Origin: Superficieibacter sp. 1612_C1
GTDB taxonomy: Bacteria; Pseudomonadota; Gammaproteobacteria; Enterobacterales; Enterobacteriaceae
Direction: 5' to 3'
Assembly (NCBI RefSeq): GCF_015234305.1
Contig: NZ_JADGMI010000003.1
Span: 124,001-188,000 of the forward strand
DNA: 64,000 bases
In this document: positions 44,375 to 52,639 of the stretch, piece by piece
How positions within the stretch are numbered: the stretch's first letter is position 1
Layout of the letters: every line of letters begins with the position of its first letter
Notes under the pieces: generated by a model
Databases searched by the model: none
What the model was told of the DNA's origin: nothing
What the model saw: the letters and a program-made list of their open reading frames with translations, nothing else
Translations under genes and position numbers: made by a program

Positions 44375-44425
44375 TGTTGTGGTCAGACGCCCGGTTAGTG
44401 TCCCCACACTGCCGGGCTTCGTTTT
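44375..44425 (-). ncRNA. C4-like leader hairpin, copy 3 (remnant)
   Basis: GCCCGG (44389-44394), AGTGT, loop CCCC, ACACT, CCGGGC (44412-44417): the longest stem of the three copies. It is followed on the plus strand by a T run, so it could also act as a rightward terminator. Promoter and operators are absent beyond it. Confidence 0.5.
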
Positions 44426-44494
44426 TTACAGGTGCTTCCCCCGCTCATCCCCTTATTGAACCTCCCATAACACAATGTTAACCTCTGCTATTAA

Positions 44495-44518
44495 AGACGC
44501 ATAGACGTCCAGACGACT
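44495..44518 (+). promoter_or_regulatory. MetJ operator (three met boxes) before mtnC
   Basis: AGACGCAT-AGACGTCC-AGACGACT are three tandem 8-bp units close to the met box AGACGTCT, ending where the candidate -10 TATAAC (44518-44523) begins. MetJ with S-adenosylmethionine is known to repress methionine genes through such arrays, so mtnCD should be MetJ-controlled. Confidence 0.82.
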
Positions 44519-44567
44519 ATAACAATACCCTGATTGCGCCTGGCGCAACGTCCACTCTGGAGAGACC

Positions 44568-45257
44568 ATGATCCGCGCTATTGTGACCGACATTGAAGGC
44601 ACCACCAGCGACATTCGCTTTGTGCATGACGTGCTGTTCCCCTACGCCCGCGAGCGGCTGGCGGCGTTTGTGCACGCGCAGCAGTACGCCGAACCGGTAA
44701 AAACGATCCTCGATAACCTGCGCGAGGAAATCCACCAGCCAGCGGCGACGGCGCAGGAGCTGACAGAAACCCTGTTTGCCTTTATGGATGAAGATCGTAA
44801 GTCGACGGCGCTGAAGGCGTTACAGGGGATCATCTGGCAGGAGGGTTACGTTAACGGCGATTTTACCGGCCATCTCTACCCGGACGTATTGCCCGCGCTG
44901 GAGAAATGGAAGTCACAGTCTGTTGATTTATATGTTTATTCCTCAGGCTCCGTTGCGGCGCAGAAATTGTTATTTGGCTACAGCGATGAAGGTGATATTA
45001 CTCATTTATTCAGCGGCTATTTTGATACGCGGATCGGTGCGAAGCGTGAAGCGCAGTCTTACCGCAACATTGCTGAACAACTGGGGCATCCCCCGGCGTC
45101 GATTTTGTTTCTGTCCGATATTCACCAGGAGCTCGACGCGGCGGAAGAGGCAGGATTGCGCACGCTGCAACTGGTGCGCGAGGATCGCGATCCGGCCAGC
45201 CATCATCCGCAGGTTCAGCGTTTTGACGACATTTACCCGGAGCAACTCCCTTCATGA
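44568..45257 (+). CDS. mtnC: Enolase-phosphatase E1 (methionine salvage)
   Basis: 229 aa HAD-superfamily enzyme. It enolises 2,3-diketo-5-methylthiopentyl-1-phosphate and removes the phosphate to give acireductone. HAD motif I appears as [13 protein letters not shown] (catalytic Asp about residue 8), motif II in YVYSSGS, and motif IV as [12 protein letters not shown]. The stop overlaps the start of mtnD by four bases. Confidence 0.97.
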   Translation: MIRAIVTDIEGTTSDIRFVHDVLFPYARERLAAFVHAQQYAEPVKTILDNLREEIHQPAATAQELTETLFAFMDEDRKSTALKALQGIIWQEGYVNGDFTGHLYPDVLPALEKWKSQSVDLYVYSSGSVAAQKLLFGYSDEGDITHLFSGYFDTRIGAKREAQSYRNIAEQLGHPPASILFLSDIHQELDAAEEAGLRTLQLVREDRDPASHHPQVQRFDDIYPEQLPS

Positions 45258-45796
45258 GCGCATTAACCATTTTCTCAGATAAGGACGCCCGCCAGCCGGT
45301 CTGGCACAGCACCGACGCCGGTGAGATCCAGCAGCAGCTTAATGCCAAAGGCGTGCGTTTTGAGCGCTGGCAGGCCGACCGGCAGTTGGGAGAGTCCCCG
45401 ACGCCGGAGACGGTTATCAATGCTTACCAGCACGCCATTGATAAACTGGTTGCCGAGAAGGGCTATCAGAGCTGGGACGTGATCAGCCTGCGTGCTGATA
45501 ACCCGCAGAAAGAAGCAATGCGGGCGAAGTTCCTCAACGAGCATACCCACGGGGAAGATGAAGTCCGATTCTTCGTCGAAGGCGCAGGGCTGTTCTGCCT
45601 GCATATCGGCGATGAGATCTATCAGGTACTGTGTGAAAAAAACGATTTGATCTCGGTGCCAGCCGGGACGCCGCACTGGTTCGACATGGGATCTGAACCG
45701 AATTTTACCGCTATCCGCATTTTCGATAATCCGGAAGGTTGGGTCGCGAATTTTACCGGCGACGCGATCGCTGATGCTTACCCTCGCCTGCCCTGA
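45254..45796 (+). CDS. mtnD: Acireductone dioxygenase
   Basis: 180 aa cupin that oxidises acireductone to formate and 2-keto-4-methylthiobutyrate (Fe form), or to methylthiopropionate, CO and formate (Ni form). Metal ligands lie in [15 protein letters not shown] (H-x-H-x4-E) and GTPHWFDMG (His). The metal can be Ni or Fe, and a urease nickel system is present in the same window. Coupled to mtnC. Confidence 0.96.
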   Translation: MSALTIFSDKDARQPVWHSTDAGEIQQQLNAKGVRFERWQADRQLGESPTPETVINAYQHAIDKLVAEKGYQSWDVISLRADNPQKEAMRAKFLNEHTHGEDEVRFFVEGAGLFCLHIGDEIYQVLCEKNDLISVPAGTPHWFDMGSEPNFTAIRIFDNPEGWVANFTGDAIADAYPRLP

Positions 45797-45800
45797 TGTT

Positions 45801-45835
45801 ACAGCGCTCGCCCGACACGCGGTCGGGCGCTGTAT
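45801..45835. terminator. Bidirectional terminator between mtnD and mtnB
   Basis: CAGCGC-T-CGCCCGAC / GTCGGGC-GCTG hairpin between the convergent genes. Confidence 0.8.
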
Positions 45836-46441
45836 TCATGCATAACGGCGGCGCAAAAGCTCGCATTCAAACAAGAACTCCAGCCCCTCCAGCTGGCGGC
45901 GCGCTTCAGCGATATCTTTCCCCCAGCAGGTCAGGCCGTGGCCGCGTAGCAGGAAGCCGTAGCGCAGCGGATGGGTCTGCGCATGGTCCTCAATACGGGC
46001 GGCCAGCGCGTCAATATCCTGATCGTTATCGAAAATCGCGATGGGCACGGCGTCCAGATGAGTGTGCTGACCGGTAAGGGTTTTCTGCATCTCGTAACCC
46101 TGAAGCGTCAGCGTCTGGCTCGTTTCAAGCCGCGACAGCACGGTGGCGTTGACGGTATGCACATGCAGAACCACGTTGGCTTCCGGAAACAGACGGTAGA
46201 TCAAAGTATGCAGGCCGGTCTCGGCGGAGGGTTTACGCCCCGAGGGCGCGGTATTGTCGGCAATGGAGACCTGTAAAAAGTCGTCACTGGTCAGGCTGCC
46301 TTTGTCGCGTCCCGACTCGCTGAGCCAGCACCAGGTTGCATCCTGGCGTACCGACATATTACCGCCAGTTGCCGGTGCCCAGCCTTTCGCCCCAATCCAG
46401 TGACAGGCAGTAACCAGGTGCGCGAGTCTCTCTTGCCACAT
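45836..46441 (-). CDS. mtnB: Methylthioribulose-1-phosphate dehydratase
   Basis: 201 aa class II aldolase-family protein that dehydrates methylthioribulose 1-phosphate to the diketo intermediate used by MtnC. PATGGNMSVR (phosphate loop), a catalytic Glu in SAETGLH, zinc ligands in VLHVHTVNA (HxH) and LRGHGLTCWG (third His) are all present. It is convergent to mtnCD and has its own MetJ-like operator. mtnA/mtnK, the upstream steps, are not in the window. Confidence 0.95.
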   Translation of the reverse strand: MWQERLAHLVTACHWIGAKGWAPATGGNMSVRQDATWCWLSESGRDKGSLTSDDFLQVSIADNTAPSGRKPSAETGLHTLIYRLFPEANVVLHVHTVNATVLSRLETSQTLTLQGYEMQKTLTGQHTHLDAVPIAIFDNDQDIDALAARIEDHAQTHPLRYGFLLRGHGLTCWGKDIAEARRQLEGLEFLFECELLRRRYA

Positions 46442-46469
46442 AGCGGTTCCTCAATGCATAACGGTTTTT

Positions 46470-46485
46470 AGCCGTCTAAACGGCT
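46470..46485 (-). promoter_or_regulatory. MetJ operator (two met boxes) before mtnB
   Basis: AGCCGTCT-AAACGGCT are two adjoining 8-mers resembling AGACGTCT (7/8 and 6/8) and together form a 16-bp palindrome 28 bp upstream of the mtnB start. Confidence 0.65.
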
Positions 46486-46578
46486 ATTTTCCCGATAGTA
46501 ACATTCCAGCCCCGGCGGGACAATATTTGTTATACAACGGTTACAGGGAGCCACGCGCGGGCGGCACCCTGAAGACTA

Positions 46579-47445
46579 TCAGAGAGAATAGTAAGCGGGA
46601 TGGTTCAGATCGGTCAGCAAATCCGCTTCCTGCGGCTGCCAGTTCAGCAAACGCCGGGTGTATTCGCTGCTGACAGTCATATCCGCCGTTGCCATCATGG
46701 CAAACCAGCCAAAGTGTTCTGGCTCCCGTTCGTCGGAAGGCAATCCGAGGTTGCGGCCAATGGTCTCAGCAATGGTCCGCAGGGGGATCGATTCCTCGGC
46801 GACCGCGTGGTAAATCCGCTCCGTCACGCCCTGCTCCAGCGCCAGGCGATAGACCCGTGCCGCGTCGCGGCGGTGCACGCCGGACCAGCAGTTATCGACA
46901 TTACCCGGCCAGGCCGATATCCCTTTCTCCCGCGCCAGACGGATCAGGATCGGCAGAAAACCGTGATCGCCGATACCGTGTACCGACGGCGGCAGACGCA
47001 CAGCGGCAGCATGAATGCCTCGCGCGTGAAGTGCTCTGGCTGCCGCTTCCGATTTGCGCGGCGATGCCGGATTAGGGAGATCCTGCTCCGTCGCGCCTTT
47101 CGCCAGACCAGCAAGACCGGAGGTCACCAGCAGCGGACGATCGGACCCGGCCAGCGCATCGCCCAGCAGTTCAATGGTTCGCCTGTCCTGTTCACAGTTT
47201 TCCATAAAGCGCGAAAAGTCGTGGTTGAACGCCGTGTGGATCACCGCATCAGCGTTCGCCGCCGCCTGTTTCAGTACCTCAACGTCATCAAGCGAGCCTT
47301 TAACCGCCTGCGCACCAGCCGCCGTTAATCGGGCTGCCTGCTCATCTGCCCGAACCAGACCGGATACCTGATGCCCGTTGTTCAGCAGATCTTCAACAAT
47401 CATGGAGCCCAGCCAACCGCCAGCCCCGGTGACAAATACGTGCAT
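46579..47445 (-). CDS. NAD-dependent epimerase/SDR-family oxidoreductase
   Basis: 288 aa. Rossmann nucleotide-binding motif TGAGGWLGS at the N terminus (extended/atypical SDR). The usual YxxxK is replaced by a less typical arrangement, as in NmrA/atypical SDRs. SGVHRRDAARVYRLALE near residue 190 is the conserved substrate-domain block of NAD-dependent epimerases. It stands alone between mtnB and the PTS promoter region. Substrate unknown. Confidence 0.8.
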   Translation of the reverse strand: MHVFVTGAGGWLGSMIVEDLLNNGHQVSGLVRADEQAARLTAAGAQAVKGSLDDVEVLKQAAANADAVIHTAFNHDFSRFMENCEQDRRTIELLGDALAGSDRPLLVTSGLAGLAKGATEQDLPNPASPRKSEAAARALHARGIHAAAVRLPPSVHGIGDHGFLPILIRLAREKGISAWPGNVDNCWSGVHRRDAARVYRLALEQGVTERIYHAVAEESIPLRTIAETIGRNLGLPSDEREPEHFGWFAMMATADMTVSSEYTRRLLNWQPQEADLLTDLNHPAYYSL

Positions 47446-47796
47446 CGTGTTTCTCCCGTTAATCCGGATGGATAGATCGTATAGCTATAATGCGATGAAT
47501 TATTCACCTTCGCTATTCGCATTCCTGTGCAGCGTTTATCTGCTGCGGATATCATGCCAGACCCCGCTTATTTCCTGGGGCAGGTAGCCAAAGCAGGGAG
47601 GTTCCGTCAGGCTGATTGCCGTGATTTTGCAGGCTGCTACTCAGGTTTTATTACTTCGGATCCGGGACTGCCTGGCTGAGTAAAATCACAGCGCATGCAC
47701 TTTTGTGTACTTAGTGTGTAAAATTACACACTGATCACACATCTGGTTTTCATCACATGCTTTAATCTCTCTTAACAAACACACGAGGGATTACCG
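47446..47796. other. 351-bp gap upstream of the PTS operon
   Basis: No gene. The right half holds the 18-bp palindrome described separately and the likely PTS promoter. The left part shows no repeat or hairpin I can support. Confidence 0.5.
47714..47731. promoter_or_regulatory. 18-bp palindromic operator candidate for the PTS operon
   Basis: GTGTGTAAAATTACACAC is a perfect palindrome (8-bp arms, AA centre) 66 bp before the EIIB start. It is a plausible binding site for the small regulator encoded at the end of the operon or for a GntR/LacI-type repressor elsewhere. Confidence 0.6.
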
Positions 47797-48078
47797 ATGA
47801 AACATATGATGATCTGTTGCGGCGCGGGCGTGGCCACCAGTACCATTGCCTTAAATAAATTGCAGGATTTCCTGAAGAAAGAAAATTTGCTCGATAAAGT
47901 CAGAATCTCTCAGGGCACAGTAGCGGAAGCGAAAACACGAGACGATCTGGATTTTATTGTTTCTACTTCCCCCGTTTCGCTTTCTGTTCCGGTGATTAAT
48001 GCACTGCCGCTGTTAACCGGTATGGGCGTGGATAAGGTCTTCAGCAGCGTGAAAGAACATATTCTCGCCGAGGAATAA
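47797..48078 (+). CDS. PTS EIIB component, galactitol (Gat) type
   Basis: 93 aa. The phosphocysteine P-loop MICCGAGVATST lies at residues 5-16. It accepts phosphate from EIIA and passes it to the incoming sugar alcohol. Same size and fold as GatB. It is followed by EIIC after 3 bp. Substrate is not determined; the Gat family covers galactitol and other polyols. Confidence 0.9.
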   Translation: MKHMMICCGAGVATSTIALNKLQDFLKKENLLDKVRISQGTVAEAKTRDDLDFIVSTSPVSLSVPVINALPLLTGMGVDKVFSSVKEHILAEE

Positions 48079-48081
48079 TAT

Positions 48082-49446
48082 ATGTTTATCGTCGACTATA
48101 TTGTTAATTTAGGGGCATCGGTGATGATGCCGCTTATCTTTATGATCCTCGGGCTGCTGCTACGTATTCCCGTGTCCAGGGCGATTAAAGCCGGTTTAAT
48201 GGTGGGCATCGGGTTTATTGGTTTAAGTATTACCGTCAACCTGATGATTGATTCGCTGACGCCGGTCAGCCACGCCATTGTCGAGCGTTTTGGCCTGAAC
48301 TTCTCGGTGCTGGATGTCGGCTGGCCCGCCGCCGCGGCCGTGGCGATGGGTACGCGCGTCGGGGCGCTGGTGATCCCTGTGTGCGTGGCGATTAATATGC
48401 TGATGCTCTATACCCGCACGACCCGGGTATTAAACGTTGACGTCTGGAATCTCTGGCACCACGCCTTTACCGGATCTCTGGTCACGGTTATTACCGGCAG
48501 TCTGTGGCTTGGCGTTTTTGCTGCCGGAATAAACTGTGTTATTACGATGGTGATTGCGGACCGGACCAGTAACGATGTGGAAAAGTATCTGAATCTGCCC
48601 TCTATTTCGGTGCCCCACGGTTTCTCAGCGTCATTTGTGCCTGCGGCATGGCTGGTCAATGCGATTGTCGACCGTATTCCGGTGGTCCGGGATATTAAGA
48701 TTGATACCGAATCCATTCAAAAACGGCTGTCTATTTTAGGCGATCCGGCTTCGCTCGGTGCCATTATCGGTGCGCTGCTGGGGATTATTGCCGGTATTGA
48801 GGTCAAAGCGATTTTACAGACCGCGATTACCATGGCGGCGGTGATGACCATTATTCCGCGAATGGCGAAAATGCTGATGGAAGGGGTTTATCCGATCAGC
48901 GAACGTATTCAGGAAATTGCCCAGGCGCGTGCCGGATCGTTTGGCAAAATCGCCATTGGCCTGGACTCGGCGGTGAGCGTTGGCCATCCGGTTACCCTCT
49001 CCGTTTCCATGCTCATGATCCCGGTGATGCTGGTGCTGGCGGCCATCGTGCCGGGCAATCAGTTCCTGCCCTTCGCGTCCCTGACCGGGCTGCCTTTCGC
49101 CTTTGTGCTGGTGACCGCCGTCTGCCGGGGGGACATGTTCCGTACCCTGCTTACCGGCTTGCTGACCCTGAGTCTGGCGCTGCTGATTGGTACGAATCTG
49201 GCACCGATCGTTACCAGTACCGCCGTCAGTACCGGATTCTCTCTGCCGCAGGGCACCACCAGCATCAGCAGCGTGGACTACGCTGGCGCGATGCTGCCGT
49301 GGGTCATTATCCAGAGCTTCTACTTTAAAGTGGCGGGCGTCGCGGTGCTCAGCCTGTGTACCCTTGGCCTGGTGCTGTGGAACCGGCGCAAGCTGCAACA
49401 GGAAAATATCCTGATGGCGGAAGCGGCGCAGAAGGAGGAGGTATAA
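48082..49446 (+). CDS. PTS EIIC permease, galactitol (GatC) type
   Basis: 454 aa integral membrane transporter with about ten hydrophobic segments (for example VMMPLIFMILGLLLRIPVSR, LMVGIGFIGLSITVNLMIDS). The GLDSAVSVGHP segment resembles the GatC family. It translocates and phosphorylates the sugar with EIIB. Its stop TAA overlaps the EIIA start (TAATG). Confidence 0.9.
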   Translation: MFIVDYIVNLGASVMMPLIFMILGLLLRIPVSRAIKAGLMVGIGFIGLSITVNLMIDSLTPVSHAIVERFGLNFSVLDVGWPAAAAVAMGTRVGALVIPVCVAINMLMLYTRTTRVLNVDVWNLWHHAFTGSLVTVITGSLWLGVFAAGINCVITMVIADRTSNDVEKYLNLPSISVPHGFSASFVPAAWLVNAIVDRIPVVRDIKIDTESIQKRLSILGDPASLGAIIGALLGIIAGIEVKAILQTAITMAAVMTIIPRMAKMLMEGVYPISERIQEIAQARAGSFGKIAIGLDSAVSVGHPVTLSVSMLMIPVMLVLAAIVPGNQFLPFASLTGLPFAFVLVTAVCRGDMFRTLLTGLLTLSLALLIGTNLAPIVTSTAVSTGFSLPQGTTSISSVDYAGAMLPWVIIQSFYFKVAGVAVLSLCTLGLVLWNRRKLQQENILMAEAAQKEEV

Positions 49447-49901
49447 TGTTATTTAGCCCCGAACGCGTCCTGATTTTCAACGATCCCATTAGCCAGACCG
49501 ATGCCCTGCGGCAGCTGGCGGCCACGCTGGAGACGCAGGGGCTGGTGAAAGCCTCGTTTGCCGATGGCGTGTTAGCCAGAGAAGAGATTTACCCCACCGG
49601 GATCTTTATGGAAACCCATAGCATCGCCATTCCGCATACCGAATTTGAGCATGTGAACCAGACTGGCTTTGCTATCGGCATCAACCGCAGCGGCATTGAA
49701 TTTCAGCGGACAGATGAACCTGACGAGATCGTCAAACCGGAGATTATTGTCATGATGGCGATCGATCCCACTTGCGAAAAGGTCGCGATCATTCAGTCGC
49801 TGTTTGCCCTGTTAGCCGATAAAGCACAGGTGGATTATTTGTGTGAACTCGCCCCGGAGGACATCGCAAAAGAGTTCACCAACGCCGTCATCACACGGTA
49901 A
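49446..49901 (+). CDS. PTS EIIA component, fructose/galactitol (PTS_EIIA_2) type
   Basis: 151 aa from ATG 49446, preceded by GGAGG; the longer frame from 49356 overlaps EIIC and is rejected. The active-site His lies in HSIAIPHTEFEHV (about residue 65). The conserved IVMMAIDP and LFALLADKAQVDYL match GatA-like EIIA domains. It takes phosphate from HPr. Confidence 0.9.
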   Translation: MLFSPERVLIFNDPISQTDALRQLAATLETQGLVKASFADGVLAREEIYPTGIFMETHSIAIPHTEFEHVNQTGFAIGINRSGIEFQRTDEPDEIVKPEIIVMMAIDPTCEKVAIIQSLFALLADKAQVDYLCELAPEDIAKEFTNAVITR

Positions 49902-49952
49902 ACTGACGCTGTCGGGTTTACTGTGTTGACGCCGGGAACGCAAGGGAAAAAG

Positions 49953-50276
49953 ATGCTTCGAATCAGCGATGTCATTGAGCTAACGATGGTCAGCCGTAAG
50001 ACCATCTATAACGCCATCAACAGCGGACGGCTGAAGTATCAGCTGGTTACCGTCGATAATCGCCAGGTCCGGATGTTTCATGAAGAAGATGTGCTGCATG
50101 CGTTCCCGAAAAACAGCCGCTCGCTGACCCAGGAGCAGGAGATCCAGGCATTGAGGGAAGAGGTTGCTTCCCTCAAATTTGCCCTGACGGAACTGCAAAA
50201 AGCCGTCAACGCGATGGACCCGGAGAGCGAATACGAGATGAAAGCGGTGAAAGGCCCGACGAAAAAAGGGCCTTGA
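49953..50276 (+). CDS. Small HTH regulator-like protein with coiled coil
   Basis: 107 aa from ATG 49953 (AGGGAAAAAG upstream; the frame extends back to a GTG at 49923). The first 60 residues form a MerR/excisionase-type HTH (ISDVIELTMVSRKTIYNAIN, then SGRLKYQLVTVDNRQVRMFH and EEDVLHAF), followed by a coiled coil (LTQEQEIQALREEVASLKFA). No sugar-binding domain exists, so it cannot sense a ligand in the usual way. It probably modulates the PTS operon it ends. Function inferred from position. Confidence 0.7.
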   Translation: MLRISDVIELTMVSRKTIYNAINSGRLKYQLVTVDNRQVRMFHEEDVLHAFPKNSRSLTQEQEIQALREEVASLKFALTELQKAVNAMDPESEYEMKAVKGPTKKGP

Positions 50277-50281
50277 GCCGT

Positions 50282-51115
50282 TCACGCATCCTTATCCACG
50301 CTCAGCGCGACCGCTTTACTGTCCTCCAGCACCTGCAACCGTCCGTTTAACGCTTCCCGAATGGAGTGATATGCCTTGCTGCCCAGCGCCAGACGGAAAG
50401 GCGGGCGCTCTGCATCGGCGGCAGCAATGATGGCGTCCACGGTTTTCGCCGCATCGCCGTTAATGGCAATCGTCCCGGCCGCCAGCCCCCGCCGCACGTC
50501 ACCGGCTGGCGTGTCGTCATAGCAGGCCAGCGGCTCGGCGATATCGACGCCCGCAGCGAAGTTGGTCTCCGTGGGTCCCGGTTCCGCCAGCATAAAGTCA
50601 ATCCCGAACGGGGCCACTTCCTGCGCCACGGCTTCAATAAAGCCCTCGATTCCCCATTTGGTCGCGTGATAGAGGCTGAAGTTGGGCCAGGCCATTTGCC
50701 CGCCCTCTGACGAGATCTGCACAATACGCCCACCCTTTTGCTGGCGCAGATACGGCAGCGCCGCGCGAATCAGCTGTATTGAACCGGTGAGGTTGGTGGC
50801 AATTTGCCGCGCAATCTGTGCTTCGCTGACCTCTTCCGCCGCACCGAACAGGCCGTATCCCGCATTGCTCACCAGCACGTCAATGCGTCCGGCCTCTTCG
50901 AATGCTCGCGTCACTACATGGCGTATTGCGGCGCTATCCGTGACGTCCAGCAGCACAACGCGCAGCCGTTCGCCATATTTTGTCTGGAGTTCATCCAGCG
51001 CGCCGGATTTGCGCAGGGTGGCAATAACGCTATCGCCACGCGCCAGCAGGCGCTCCGTCATTAATCGTCCCAGTCCGCTGGAGGTGCCGGTAATAAACCA
51101 GGTTTTCATGTTCAT
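50282..51115 (-). CDS. SDR-family oxidoreductase
   Basis: 277 aa from ATG 51115 (GGAG six bases upstream); the longer frame to 51232 reads into the divergent promoter. Classical SDR: TGTSSGLG cofactor motif (about residue 8), NAGYG, the catalytic Ser in QISSEGG and YHATK with the Tyr/Lys. The preference looks like NADP(H) in related proteins. Divergent from the LysR gene at 51208, which is its likely regulator. Confidence 0.85.
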   Translation of the reverse strand: MNMKTWFITGTSSGLGRLMTERLLARGDSVIATLRKSGALDELQTKYGERLRVVLLDVTDSAAIRHVVTRAFEEAGRIDVLVSNAGYGLFGAAEEVSEAQIARQIATNLTGSIQLIRAALPYLRQQKGGRIVQISSEGGQMAWPNFSLYHATKWGIEGFIEAVAQEVAPFGIDFMLAEPGPTETNFAAGVDIAEPLACYDDTPAGDVRRGLAAGTIAINGDAAKTVDAIIAAADAERPPFRLALGSKAYHSIREALNGRLQVLEDSKAVALSVDKDA

Positions 51116-51207
51116 GCTGTGCTCCGTAAAAGGCGTTAACTCACAGGAACAGGTTATGGCACTATCACTGGCATGATAAGACACACCAAATAGCATGGAG
51201 AGGTGAA

Positions 51208-52137
51208 ATGAAATCACCAGTGAAGACCCCAACGCTCTCCGATCTGAAAGCCTTTATGGCGGTAGCGGAACAGCGCAGTTTCCGCCGTGCGGCGGATCTA
51301 TCCGGCGTCACCCGCTCGACCCTGAGTCACGCCATTCGCGCTCTGGAGGCGCGACTCGGCGTTCGCCTGCTGCACCGGACGACCCGCAGCGTCTCGCTGA
51401 CCAACGCCGGGGAGCAGCTATTGCGACGTATCGCCCCCCACCTGAGCGGGCTGGAGCAGGCGCTGGAAGAGGCAGCGGATGCACAGGGCAGCCTGCTGGG
51501 TACGCTGCGTATTAACGGCGGCGAAGAGGCGATTTACTTATTACTGCATACGGTGGTGCCAGCGTATCAGGCGCGCTATCCCGGCGTGGAGCTGGATCTG
51601 GTGGTCGATGGCAGGCTGGTGGATATCGTTGCAGAGGGCTTTGATGCGGGTATTCGTCTGGCAGAAGACGTGCCCGCGGATATGGTGGCGGTGCGTTTTG
51701 GCGAAGACGTGCGTTTTCTGGCGGTGGCATCGCCGGGCTATCTGGCCCGGCATCCTGCCCCCATGACCCCGGACGAGCTGGCGCATCATCGCTGTATCCG
51801 CCAGCGATTACCCAGCGGCAGGCGCTATCGCTGGGAATTCGCCCGCCACGGGCAGAGTATTGCGCTGGACGTTCCCGGCTCGCTGACGCTGAACAGTTCG
51901 CCGCTGATGGTGGACGCAGCGCTCAACGGCCTGGGCATCGCGTACGTTCCGGAGATGCACGCCAGAGCGGCGCTGGATGACGGCAGACTGGTGACGGTGC
52001 TCGAACCGTGGTGCCCGCCGATCCCTGGCCTGTGCCTGTGGTTTCCCGCTAATCGCCATATGCCCGCCAGCCTGCGGGCATTAATCGATTTAATTAAAGA
52101 GACGCGCGTCAGCCGCCCTCCGGCAACCGGGCAATAA
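51208..52137 (+). CDS. LysR-family transcriptional regulator
   Basis: 309 aa. The N-terminal winged HTH (DLKAFMAVAEQRSFRRAADL, SGVTRSTLSHAIRALEARLG) is followed by a linker helix and the type-2 periplasmic-binding effector domain. Belongs to the PecT/AaeR-like group acting on adjacent SDR genes. Divergent from the SDR gene at 50282-51115. Its 3' end overlaps the convergent RidA-like gene by 29 bp. Confidence 0.9.
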   Translation: MKSPVKTPTLSDLKAFMAVAEQRSFRRAADLSGVTRSTLSHAIRALEARLGVRLLHRTTRSVSLTNAGEQLLRRIAPHLSGLEQALEEAADAQGSLLGTLRINGGEEAIYLLLHTVVPAYQARYPGVELDLVVDGRLVDIVAEGFDAGIRLAEDVPADMVAVRFGEDVRFLAVASPGYLARHPAPMTPDELAHHRCIRQRLPSGRRYRWEFARHGQSIALDVPGSLTLNSSPLMVDAALNGLGIAYVPEMHARAALDDGRLVTVLEPWCPPIPGLCLWFPANRHMPASLRALIDLIKETRVSRPPATGQ

Positions 52138-52510
52138 CCTTGATTTCGAAACGGAAACCATACAGCCAGGTGACCCCCACGCCCGTCAGCGTCGGCCAGG
52201 GAGCGTCGCCCCAGTAGTCCGGCAGCACTTTCCACACCGTATCAAGCGTGGTATCCGGATCGACCAGGTAGACGGTCACATCCACCACATCCGCGAAAGT
52301 ACACCCTGCCGCCGCCAGCACCTCAGACAAATTCTCGAACGCCAGCCGGATCTCCTGCTCCAGTTGTGGCGCGGGCGAACCGTCTTCCCGGCTGCCCACT
52401 TGGCCGGAGACAAATAAAAAACCGCCGGATTTCACCGCAGGCGAATAACGATTCTGCTCATACAGCACCTGCCGTCCGGCAGGAAAGACGATATCTTCTG
52501 GCTTTTTCAT
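52109..52510 (-). CDS. RidA-family protein
   Basis: 133 aa YjgF/YER057c/UK114 fold. SPAVKSGGFLFVSGQVGSRE and the segment LAFENLSEVLAAAGCTFADV are typical. In RidA proper an Arg near the C terminus (PARS) binds the imine carboxylate; here the corresponding stretch reads PTLTGVGVTWLYG, without that Arg. It probably belongs to a Rid subgroup lacking enamine/imine deaminase activity. Role unknown. Confidence 0.88.
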   Translation of the reverse strand: MKKPEDIVFPAGRQVLYEQNRYSPAVKSGGFLFVSGQVGSREDGSPAPQLEQEIRLAFENLSEVLAAAGCTFADVVDVTVYLVDPDTTLDTVWKVLPDYWGDAPWPTLTGVGVTWLYGFRFEIKVIARLPEGG

Positions 52511-52639
52511 GGGGCCCCCTTTTGCAACACAAAACCGTGTTAAGGGGATAATAAATGCCAGCGCGTGCCGCCCCTATGCCTGCAAAATGGGATGGCCTGG
52601 TGAAGATAATTCACCGATCGGTTTATATAGCGAAGGCGT

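Larger units (their letters stand above)
40103..44480. mobile_element. Remnant of a second, related integrative element at ileX
   Basis: Outside attR an AGGATATTTATAGGATATTT pair (40148-40173) mimics the left-end arm repeat of the first island. Further on come two more copies of the Icd-like/C4 leader and a second YlcI-like gene. The integrase, replication gene and right att copy are missing, and several genes are broken. The simplest reading is an older element at the same tRNA, of which only accessory genes remain. Its right limit before mtnC is uncertain. Confidence 0.65.
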
